Positions 57,620-64,000 of a DNA stretch of 64,000 nucleotides are shown piece by piece. Each line of letters begins with the position of its first letter. Within the stretch, counting starts at the first letter, position 1. A program made the position numbers and the translations under genes. Below the pieces are notes generated by a model. The model worked only from the letters and a program-made list of their open reading frames with translations, did no database searches and was not told the DNA's origin. Source of the DNA: Clostridia bacterium. GTDB lineage: Bacteria; Bacillota; Clostridia; TANB77; CAG-508. The DNA is taken from contig JAGAKS010000017.1 of NCBI GenBank assembly GCA_017625465.1, positions 1 through 64,000 of the forward strand. Direction: 5' to 3'.

Positions 57620-58400
57620 ATATTATTTTACTTGGTTCAAATCGACTTGCAACACTAAGCCTAATATCATTTGTATCAATATTATTATGTATTAATTCTT
57701 CTGTTACTGTTTTATAAGCCAGTTCAGGAAAATTGTTTTCTTTGCTTAAATGTCCTAACATTACTTCTTTTAATTCGTTTCCAAAAAGATGTGAAATAGT
57801 TTTACCTGCTTCAATATTTGAAATATGCCCGTAAGGACCTGCAATTCTTTGTTTTAAAGCATAAGGATATTTAGAAACTTTTAGAATTTCAGGTTCATAA
57901 TTAGCTTCTAAAAGCATAAATTTACTATCTTTAATATTAGAAAGAATATTTTGTGTAATATGTCCTAAATCAGTTGCAATACTGATTTTTTTTGTTCCGT
58001 TACAAATTGAAAAACCGCAAGGATTTGCAGCATCATGAGGTGTGCTAAATGGCATAATTTGTAAATTGCCAATAATAAATTCAGTATCGTTTTCAAAAAT
58101 TTTTATATTATTGTTTGCAATTTTTTCTTTTTGGGTTTTCATGGCATCCCAAGTTTCAAAATTTGCAAAGACAGGTATATCATATTTTTTAGAAACTGTA
58201 CCTATTCCCTGAACATGGTCAGAATGTTCATGTGTAACTAAAATAGCATCTATATCTGAAATATCTATATTAATACTATCAAGGGCAGTTTCAATCTTTT
58301 TTGCACTCGTTCCACAATCTACAAGAATTTTTGTGTTATTTGATTGAACAAATAAGCTATTACCTGAGCTTCCACTGTATAAACTGCAAAATTTTAACAT
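57612..58400 (-). CDS. walJ: MBL-fold metallohydrolase (WalJ/YycJ type)
   Basis: A 262-residue metallo-beta-lactamase-fold protein. It begins MLKFCSLYSGSSGNS, the start of the YycJ/WalJ family, and has the metal motif THEHSDHVQG and later conserved His/Asp positions (STPHDA, ATDLGH). The start is at 58400: the frame from 58412 would place a CGG codon at position 4, and AAAGGA lies 11-12 nt upstream of 58400. Its role is unclear in Clostridia (in Bacillus it is linked to cell-wall and replication control). It lies downstream of murA in the same direction. Confidence 0.9.
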   Translation of the reverse strand: MLKFCSLYSGSSGNSLFVQSNNTKILVDCGTSAKKIETALDSINIDISDIDAILVTHEHSDHVQGIGTVSKKYDIPVFANFETWDAMKTQKEKIANNNIKIFENDTEFIIGNLQIMPFSTPHDAANPCGFSICNGTKKISIATDLGHITQNILSNIKDSKFMLLEANYEPEILKVSKYPYALKQRIAGPYGHISNIEAGKTISHLFGNELKEVMLGHLSKENNFPELAYKTVTEELIHNNIDTNDIRLSVASRFEPSKIISI

Positions 58401-58422
58401 CCGTTTTTTCATCCTTTGCTAC

Positions 58423-59679
58423 TTATTCTTCTACTCTTTTGATTTTTGCACCAAGTTTTCTAAATTTTTCTTCTATATTTTCATAACCACGGTCAATATG
58501 ATTTAAGTTATAAATTTCAGTTGTTCCATTTGCTATAATACCAGCAATAATAAGTGCTGCGCCAGCTCTTAAATCTGTGGCATATACTGGAGCACCTTTA
58601 AGTTCGGGAACACCTTCAAAAAAGGCAGTTTTTCCTTGCGTTATAATATGTGCACCCATTTTATTTAATTCAACAGCATATTGAAATCTTGATTCCCAAA
58701 TAGTTTCATTTATAATACTAGTACCATCAGCTATTGAAAAAACTACACCCATCTGAGATTGTAAATCAGTAGGGAATCCAGGATAAGGAAGTGTTTTTAT
58801 TGAAGCCTTTGAAGGTCTTTTTTTACACCAAACTCTTAAATGGTCTCCATTAGCGTCAACATTAGCACCCATTTCTGTAACTTTTGCTATAATAGGCTCT
58901 AAGTGTTTTGTTATACAATTTTTAATAACAATATCACCTTTTGAAGCTACAGCTGCAAGTATAAATGTACCTGCTTCTATTTGATCTGGAACTACTGAAT
59001 ATGTAGCGTTTCCAGTAAGCTCTTTAACACCATTTATCTTAATTATATCAGTTCCAGCACCTCTTATATCTGCTCCCATAGTATTTAAAAAGTTAGCAAC
59101 ATCAACTATATGAGGTTCTTTTGCAGCATTGTCTATTATTGTTGTACCTTCAGCAAGAACGGCAGCTAAAATAGTATTGATAGTAGCACCAACAGATGCA
59201 ACGTCCATATAAACAGAAGCACCTTTAAGTTTTTTTGCAGAAGCTGAAATTTTTCCTTGTGATGTTTCAACAGTTGCACCTAAAGCTTCAAAACCTTTGA
59301 TGTGTTGATCCATAGGTCTAGGGCCTAAATTACAACCACCTGGAAGTCCGATTGTAGCTTTTTTTAGACGTCCTAAAAGAGCACCAAGTAAATAATATGA
59401 AGCTCTAAATTTTCCAGTTGTTTCAATAGGTGCTTGATGAGAATTAATATTTCTTGTGTCTATTACAATTTCATGTGGAGTTTTCCAAGTTATTACTGCT
59501 CCAAGTTCTTGCAATATATCACAATATAATTTTACGTCACTTATATTTGGTAAATTTTCAATTGTACAAATTCCATTTATTAGTAGAGTTGCAGGGATAA
59601 TTGCAACAGCTGCATTTTTAGCACCACTAATTTCGACCTCGCCTTTAAGCGGTGTTTTTCCTGTGATAACAAGTTTTTC
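58423..59679 (-). CDS. murA: UDP-N-acetylglucosamine 1-carboxyvinyltransferase MurA
   Basis: First committed step of peptidoglycan synthesis (enolpyruvyl transfer to UDP-GlcNAc). The start is a TTG at 59679 (EKLVITGKTPLKGEVEISG follows), 7 nt after GGGGG; this gives the usual 418 residues. Seen are ISGAKNAAVAIIPATLL, the catalytic loop with Cys in GGCNLGPRPMDQH (the fosfomycin target Cys is kept) and YPGFPTDLQSQM. It is in an operon order spoIIR-murA-walJ. Confidence 0.96.
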   Translation of the reverse strand, partial: EKLVITGKTPLKGEVEISGAKNAAVAIIPATLLINGICTIENLPNISDVKLYCDILQELGAVITWKTPHEIVIDTRNINSHQAPIETTGKFRASYYLLGALLGRLKKATIGLPGGCNLGPRPMDQHIKGFEALGATVETSQGKISASAKKLKGASVYMDVASVGATINTILAAVLAEGTTIIDNAAKEPHIVDVANFLNTMGADIRGAGTDIIKINGVKELTGNATYSVVPDQIEAGTFILAAVASKGDIVIKNCITKHLEPIIAKVTEMGANVDANGDHLRVWCKKRPSKASIKTLPYPGFPTDLQSQMGVVFSIADGTSIINETIWESRFQYAVELNKMGAHIITQGKTAFFEGVPELKGAPVYATDLRAGAALIIAGIIANGTTEIYNLNHIDRGYENIEEKFRKLGAKIKRVEE

Positions 59680-59770
59680 CAATATAATACCCCCAATATA
59701 TTTCAAAAATAATCATAATTTCTCACAATATCAATTGAAATATATCACAAAATAAATGGTTTTACAATAT

Positions 59771-60391
59771 CTATTTTGAATTAAGTAATTCTATGATTTT
59801 AAATTTTAATTTTACATCTGGCGAAGAGCTTGAAACTAGTGCAAATTCTTCTTCTGTTAAGTTTGTTTCTAAAATTTCTTTATCTTCATCTTCTAAATAA
59901 CCACTAGATATATCTATGAAGCAAAGAGGTGGAAATAAACTACACCACCAGTTTTGACCTTGTGCTTCGCCAATGTTTATTTTTAAAGCATCATAATTTC
60001 CGGCGGGTAAAGAAATATTTCCATAGTATTTTGTAGGGAAATAAAAATTTCCAACTTCAAGTGAAACAGCATAATCATAGCCAAGTTCATGTATTTTATC
60101 TTCTGCAATTTTTTGCAAATCTTCTAAATGAGAATTAACATTTTGAATAGTTTCTTCTTTGGTAAAAGAAGTATTATTTATTGTTTTCATATATTCTATA
60201 ACACTATCACGTACAGCAAGTTTCAAAGTTTGATCTGCTTCGGAATCGCTATTTGCAAGAATATGAAGTCTAAAAATATTATTTTGAAGACCTGCAAATA
60301 CTTTATTAGAATAAGAAAAAATATTAAAAATTAAAAAAATAACTAATAATAAAAATATTGCTAATAAATGTTTGAATTTCATAATTTTCAA
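59771..60391 (-). CDS. spoIIR: Stage II sporulation protein R
   Basis: A 206-residue secreted signalling protein that activates SpoIIGA-dependent pro-sigma-E processing across the septum. It has an N-terminal hydrophobic signal (about 8-30) and the family blocks IFRLHILANSDSEADQTLKLAVRD and GQNWWCSLFPPLCFID. The start is either TTG (60391) or ATG (60382); AGGAGG spacing (3 or 12 nt) does not decide. Upstream of it is a SigA-like promoter; a SigF site was not found. Together with spmA/spmB it supports sporulation. Confidence 0.9.
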   Translation of the reverse strand: MKIMKFKHLLAIFLLLVIFLIFNIFSYSNKVFAGLQNNIFRLHILANSDSEADQTLKLAVRDSVIEYMKTINNTSFTKEETIQNVNSHLEDLQKIAEDKIHELGYDYAVSLEVGNFYFPTKYYGNISLPAGNYDALKINIGEAQGQNWWCSLFPPLCFIDISSGYLEDEDKEILETNLTEEEFALVSSSSPDVKLKFKIIELLNSK

Positions 60392-60506
60392 ATACCTCCT
60401 AATAATAGTAAGTTTTTACAAATTTTAAAAAAATATGCATATAAATTTTACATTAATGACAACAAAAGGTTACACAAAGGACACAATAATAAAATAGTAT
60501 AAAAGT

Positions 60507-60534
60507 ATTCTATTGTAATAAGTAAAATTGTCAA
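60507..60534 (-). promoter_or_regulatory. SigA-like promoter upstream of spoIIR
   Basis: Perfect TTGACA (60534-60529), 16-bp spacer, TAGAAT (60512-60507). Confidence 0.55.
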
Positions 60535-60558
60535 GATTTGTAAAACCGTAAAGATATA

Positions 60559-60585
60559 TTGACTTCATTTTTAAAATGTTATAAT
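60559..60585 (+). promoter_or_regulatory. Promoter of the pyrophosphorylase-mutase fusion gene
   Basis: TTGACT at 60559-60564, 15-bp spacer, perfect TATAAT at 60580-60585; similar to the promoter at 53448. Confidence 0.55.
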
Positions 60586-60625
60586 ATATAAAAGGTTTAT
60601 AAAAGAAAGGAGACCATAGAAAAGT

Positions 60626-63592
60626 ATGGACGAAAAACTTGAAAAAATTAAGAAAAAACTAAAAAAATATGGGCAAGAACATTTACTTCAAAAATATGAT
60701 GAAATGGAGCCACAATTACAAGAAGAATTATTAGAGCAAATTGAAAATATTGATTTTGATTTAATGCAAGAATTATATGAAAAAGCTCAAAAACCAGTAG
60801 ATTTAGGTGAAGTTACAGTTGAACCAATTGAACATGTTGACAAATCTAAATTAACAGCTAGTGAACGTGAGATGTACGAGAAAAAAGGTGTTGAAGCTAT
60901 CAAATACAACAAACTTGCTGTGGTTACTATGGCTGGTGGTCAAGGAACAAGACTTGGACATAGTGGTCCAAAAGGAACATTTATATTTGATCCAGAACAC
61001 AATAAATCAATATTTGAAGCATTGTGTGATACATTAAAAGATGCTGTAAAAAAATATGATACTGTTATTCCATGGTATTTAATGACAAGTAAAGAAAATA
61101 ATGCGGCAACAATACAATTCTTTGAAGAACATAATTATTTTGGTTACCCAAAAGAAGCTGTTAAATTTTTCAAACAAGGTCAATTACCAATGGTAGCATT
61201 AAACGGAAAAATTCTTATGGAAGAAAATGGTTTAGTTAAAGAAGCTGCTAATGGACATGGTGGAACTTTACAATCTATGGATAAATGCAAAGTTATTGAA
61301 GAAATGAAAAAGAATGGTATTGAATGGGTATTTATAAATGGTGTTGATAATGTTTTAGTTAAACCAGTTGATCCATTACTTATGGGTATGTCAATTCATA
61401 ATAAAGTTTTAGGAGCTGTTAAAGCTATTGAAAAAACAGATCCAAAAGAAAAAGTAGGTGTATTTTGCAGAAAAAATAAAAAAGTAGGAGTTATCGAATA
61501 TACTGAAATTTCTGATGAAATGGCTCATTTAAGAGATGACTATGGCTCTTTGGTATATGGAGATGCAAATGCTATATTCCACTTATACAATATAAAAGGA
61601 TTAGAAAAAGTTAGCGAACTTAGTCTTCCATATCATACAGCAGTAAAAAAAGCTAGTTATTTAGATGAAAATGGAAACAAAGTTGTTGGAGATAAACCAA
61701 ACGCATACAAATTTGAAATGTTCATATTTGATTCTTATGAAATGTTTGATGATGTTGTTGTTTTAAGAGTAAAAAGAGAAGAAGAGTTTGCTCCAATAAA
61801 AAATGCAGAAGGTCAAGATAGCCCTGAAACAGCAAGAAAATTATATAGAGATTATATGAATAAAGTTGAATACATGAAAAAATATCAAGAATGGTCTACA
61901 AGTAGTGTATTTGATGAAGAAACTAGAAAAGAACTATTATTAATTGCTGGTGATGAAGAAGAAATTAAAGATAGATTTTATAAAGATTTAGAATTTGGAA
62001 CAGCTGGAATGAGAGGCGTTATAGGTAATGGTACAAATAGAATGAATATTTATACTGTTACAAAAGCTACTCAAGGTTTGTCTAACTATATTTTAAGACA
62101 AGGTTTAGAAAATAAAGGTGTAGCAATAGCTTATGATTCAAGAAATATGTCACCTGAATTTGCTCAGGCAACAGCTTTATGTTTTAATGCAAACGGAATA
62201 AAAACATATATATATGATAGTTTAAGAGCAGTTCCACAATTGTCTTTTGCAGTTAGAGAATTAGGATGTACAGCCGGTGTAATGATTACAGCTAGCCATA
62301 ATCCACCAGAATATAATGGATATAAAGTATATTGGGATGATGGTGCACAAATCGTAGCTCCACATGATAAAGAAATAATTGCAGAAGTTAATAAAGTAAA
62401 AGATTATTCTTTAATTAGATCAATTTCATTAGAAGAAGCTAAGAAACAAAGATTGTATAATGTTATTGGTAAAGCAATGGATAAACTATACTTAACAGCA
62501 ATTAAAAAACAAATATTAAATCCAGATATTATTAAAAAAGTACAAAAAGATATAAAAATAGTTTATACACCACTTCATGGAACAGGAAATGTACCAGTTC
62601 AAACAGTTTTAGCAGAACTTGGCTTTGAAAATGTATATGTAGTTCCAGAACAAGAATTACCAAATGGATATTTTCCAACAGTTGATTATCCAAATCCAGA
62701 AGATGTTAGAGCTTTTGATCTTGCACTAAAACTTGCTAAAAAAGTAGATGCAGATGTTATTTTAGCAACAGACCCTGATGCTGATAGATTAGGTGTTTTT
62801 GCAAAAGATTCAAAAACTGGTGAATACAAATCATTTACAGGAAATATGTCAGGATTGCTTATTGCAGAATATGTTCTTTCTCAAAAGAAAGAAAAGAAAA
62901 TGTTACCAAAAAACGGTGCTTTAGTATCAACAATAGTTTCTTCAAACTTAGCTATTGCGATAGCAGAAAACTATAAAATTGATTTTATAGAAGTATTAAC
63001 AGGATTTAAGTATATTGGTGAACAAATAAGAAATTTTGAAGCAACAGGAAGTCATGAATATTTATTTGGTTTTGAAGAAAGCTATGGTTGCTTAGTAGGA
63101 ACACATGCAAGAGATAAAGATGCTATAACAGCAGTTATGATGCTTTGCGAAGCTGCAGCTTACTATAAAACAAAAGGCTTAAGCTTATGGGATCAAATGA
63201 TAGAAATTTACAAAAAATATGGATATTATAAAGAAGGAATTACTACAATTACACTAAAAGGTGCGGATGGTGCAGAAAAAATTCAAGAATTAATGAATAA
63301 CATTAGAAGTAACCCACCAAAAACACTTGGAGGTTATAAAGTAACAAGAGTAAGAGATTATAAGACAGGTATAATTGTAGATACAAAAACAGGCAAAGAA
63401 ACAGAAACTGGTTTACCAACTTCAAATGTTCTATATTATGATTTAGAAGATAATTGCTGGGCTTGTGTACGTCCATCAGGAACAGAACCAAAAGTTAAAT
63501 TCTATATGGGTGTTAAAGGAAAATCTTTAGAAGATAGTGAGAAAAAACTTGAGCTTTTAAAGAAAGATATGCAAGCATTATCTGAAAAATAG
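60626..63592 (+). CDS. Fusion of UDP-sugar pyrophosphorylase and phosphohexomutase
   Basis: A 988-residue protein. The N-terminal part (about 1-400) is a UTP-sugar-1-phosphate uridylyltransferase of the UDPGP/UAP family: TMAGGQGTRLGHSGPKGTF, NGHGGTLQSM, INGVDNVLVKPVDP and KFEMFIFDSYEMF. The C-terminal part (about 430-988) is a phosphogluco/phosphomannomutase: GTAGMRGVIGNGTNRMN, the phosphoserine motif ITASHNPPEYNG, the metal loop DPDADRLG, the sugar loop GFEESYGCL and the phosphate-binding RPSGTEPKVK. The two steps are sequential (hexose-6-P to hexose-1-P to UDP-hexose), so it may channel its intermediate. No in-frame CGG occurs. An RBS (AAAGGAGA) lies 12 nt upstream. Confidence 0.93.
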   Translation: MDEKLEKIKKKLKKYGQEHLLQKYDEMEPQLQEELLEQIENIDFDLMQELYEKAQKPVDLGEVTVEPIEHVDKSKLTASEREMYEKKGVEAIKYNKLAVVTMAGGQGTRLGHSGPKGTFIFDPEHNKSIFEALCDTLKDAVKKYDTVIPWYLMTSKENNAATIQFFEEHNYFGYPKEAVKFFKQGQLPMVALNGKILMEENGLVKEAANGHGGTLQSMDKCKVIEEMKKNGIEWVFINGVDNVLVKPVDPLLMGMSIHNKVLGAVKAIEKTDPKEKVGVFCRKNKKVGVIEYTEISDEMAHLRDDYGSLVYGDANAIFHLYNIKGLEKVSELSLPYHTAVKKASYLDENGNKVVGDKPNAYKFEMFIFDSYEMFDDVVVLRVKREEEFAPIKNAEGQDSPETARKLYRDYMNKVEYMKKYQEWSTSSVFDEETRKELLLIAGDEEEIKDRFYKDLEFGTAGMRGVIGNGTNRMNIYTVTKATQGLSNYILRQGLENKGVAIAYDSRNMSPEFAQATALCFNANGIKTYIYDSLRAVPQLSFAVRELGCTAGVMITASHNPPEYNGYKVYWDDGAQIVAPHDKEIIAEVNKVKDYSLIRSISLEEAKKQRLYNVIGKAMDKLYLTAIKKQILNPDIIKKVQKDIKIVYTPLHGTGNVPVQTVLAELGFENVYVVPEQELPNGYFPTVDYPNPEDVRAFDLALKLAKKVDADVILATDPDADRLGVFAKDSKTGEYKSFTGNMSGLLIAEYVLSQKKEKKMLPKNGALVSTIVSSNLAIAIAENYKIDFIEVLTGFKYIGEQIRNFEATGSHEYLFGFEESYGCLVGTHARDKDAITAVMMLCEAAAYYKTKGLSLWDQMIEIYKKYGYYKEGITTITLKGADGAEKIQELMNNIRSNPPKTLGGYKVTRVRDYKTGIIVDTKTGKETETGLPTSNVLYYDLEDNCWACVRPSGTEPKVKFYMGVKGKSLEDSEKKLELLKKDMQALSEK

Positions 63593-63613
63593 AATTAATA
63601 AAATTAAAATATT

Positions 63614-63647
63614 TTGGGTACTATAGTTATATAGTACCCAATTTTTT
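63614..63647 (+). terminator. Terminator after the fusion gene
   Basis: TTGGGTACTATA and TATAGTACCCAA pair perfectly around GTTA, followed by TTTTTT. Confidence 0.9.
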
Positions 63648-63686
63648 AAAAAAATCAAAAATTTTAAAAAAATTTCAAAAAAAGTG

Positions 63687-63715
63687 TTGACATTACTCAA
63701 AAAATATTGTATTAT
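63687..63715 (+). promoter_or_regulatory. Promoter of the tRNA-Lys/Glu/Thr cluster
   Basis: Perfect TTGACA at 63687-63692, 17-bp spacer and TATTAT at 63710-63715. Its TTGTATTAT core resembles the two T4SS promoters. Confidence 0.8.
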
Positions 63716-63754
63716 ATACAAGCGGTTGCAGTTAAACCGTTCCATAATTTTTAT

Positions 63755-63830
63755 GGGCTATTAGCTCAGTTGGTAGAGCACTTGACTTTTAATCAAGTTG
63801 TCCCGCGTTCGAATCGCGGATAGCTCACCA
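63755..63830 (+). tRNA. tRNA-Lys (anticodon UUU)
   Basis: A 76-nt cloverleaf with CCA: acceptor GGGCTAT/ATAGCTC, anticodon stem CTTGA/TCAAG with loop CTTTTAA, T-loop TTCGAAT. Confidence 0.97.
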
Positions 63831-63860
63831 AATGAATATCGCAAGATATTCATTTATTAT

Positions 63861-63935
63861 GGCCCCTTGGTCAAGCGGTTAAGACATCGCCCTTTCACGG
63901 CGGAGACATGGGTTCGATTCCCGTAGGGGTCACCA
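63861..63935 (+). tRNA. tRNA-Glu (anticodon UUC)
   Basis: A 75-nt cloverleaf with CCA: acceptor GGCCCCT/AGGGGTC, anticodon loop CTTTCAC, T-loop TTCGATT. Confidence 0.97.
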
Positions 63936-63941
63936 ATCAAT

Positions 63942-64000
<59 letters not shown>

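Noticed and set aside
58401..58412. walJ start at 58412 with an in-frame CGG at codon 4
   Set aside because: The ATG at 58400 gives the conserved family N-terminus and has a usable ribosome-binding site; the CGG is then in the leader.

Overview
The window is strongly AT-rich and comes from a low-GC, probably spore-forming member of the Clostridia (Firmicutes). It holds the classic origin segment of such a chromosome. On the minus strand this reads dnaA, dnaN, recF, remB, gyrB; on the plus strand rpmH, rnpA, yidD, yidC, jag, mnmE, mnmG, rsmG, parA, parB. The dnaX-ybaB-recR cluster sits behind a small SRP RNA. Sporulation genes spoIIR, spmA, spmB and a GerMN-domain gene are present. I infer an uncultured gut-type clostridium; the genus cannot be read from the sequence.

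Layout. 0-6.6 kb: glycosyltransferase, a Gln-rich unknown, recR, ybaB, dnaX, SRP RNA, tadA. 6.7-9.8 kb: two tandem, compositionally foreign secreted paralogues with consensus promoters and matching structured leaders. 9.8-10.8 kb: thiamine pyrophosphokinase, tRNA-Arg(CCU), a DUF1858 protein. 10.9-14.3 kb (+): VirD4-, VirB2-, VirB6- and VirB3-like type IV secretion genes. 14.4-17.2 kb: acyltransferase/esterase/membrane operon. 17.3-19.3 kb (+): DnaD-like protein and a DnaC/DnaI-type helicase loader. 19.3-22.3 kb: two-component system. 22.4-31.3 kb: gyrA and gyrB, separated by a second type IV secretion block (VirB4 in two proteins, a CpaE/MinD-like ATPase, one unknown). 31.3-36 kb: recF, dnaN, oriC, dnaA. 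36-45.2 kb: the rightward replication, RNA-modification and partition genes. 45.2-49 kb: two tRNA-Ser genes, a membrane-anchored protein, then a 2.4 kb gene-free A-rich stretch with three long degenerate repeats and a parS-like site. 49-54 kb: a giant 2-hydroxyacyl-CoA dehydratase activase and a hemolysin III family protein. 54.3-60.4 kb: germination, methyltransferase, spmAB, walJ, murA and spoIIR genes. 60.6-64 kb: a pyrophosphorylase-phosphohexomutase fusion and a tRNA cluster (Lys, Glu, Thr).

The main discovery is about decoding. Four conserved genes (virD4, virB4, a hemolysin III gene, spmB) contain five frame breaks. Every break falls exactly on an in-frame CGG codon and is repaired by skipping one base (the C) and reading the following GGN as glycine. 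My scan of every other gene found in-frame CGG nowhere except once in each of the two foreign-looking secreted paralogues. The simplest reading is that CGG is not a normal arginine codon here and triggers a +1 shift. These genes are therefore annotated as full-length proteins, not pseudogenes.

The second theme is a type IV secretion-like system with no relaxase in view, split into two operons far apart and driven by nearly identical core promoters. It carries three of the five CGG sites.
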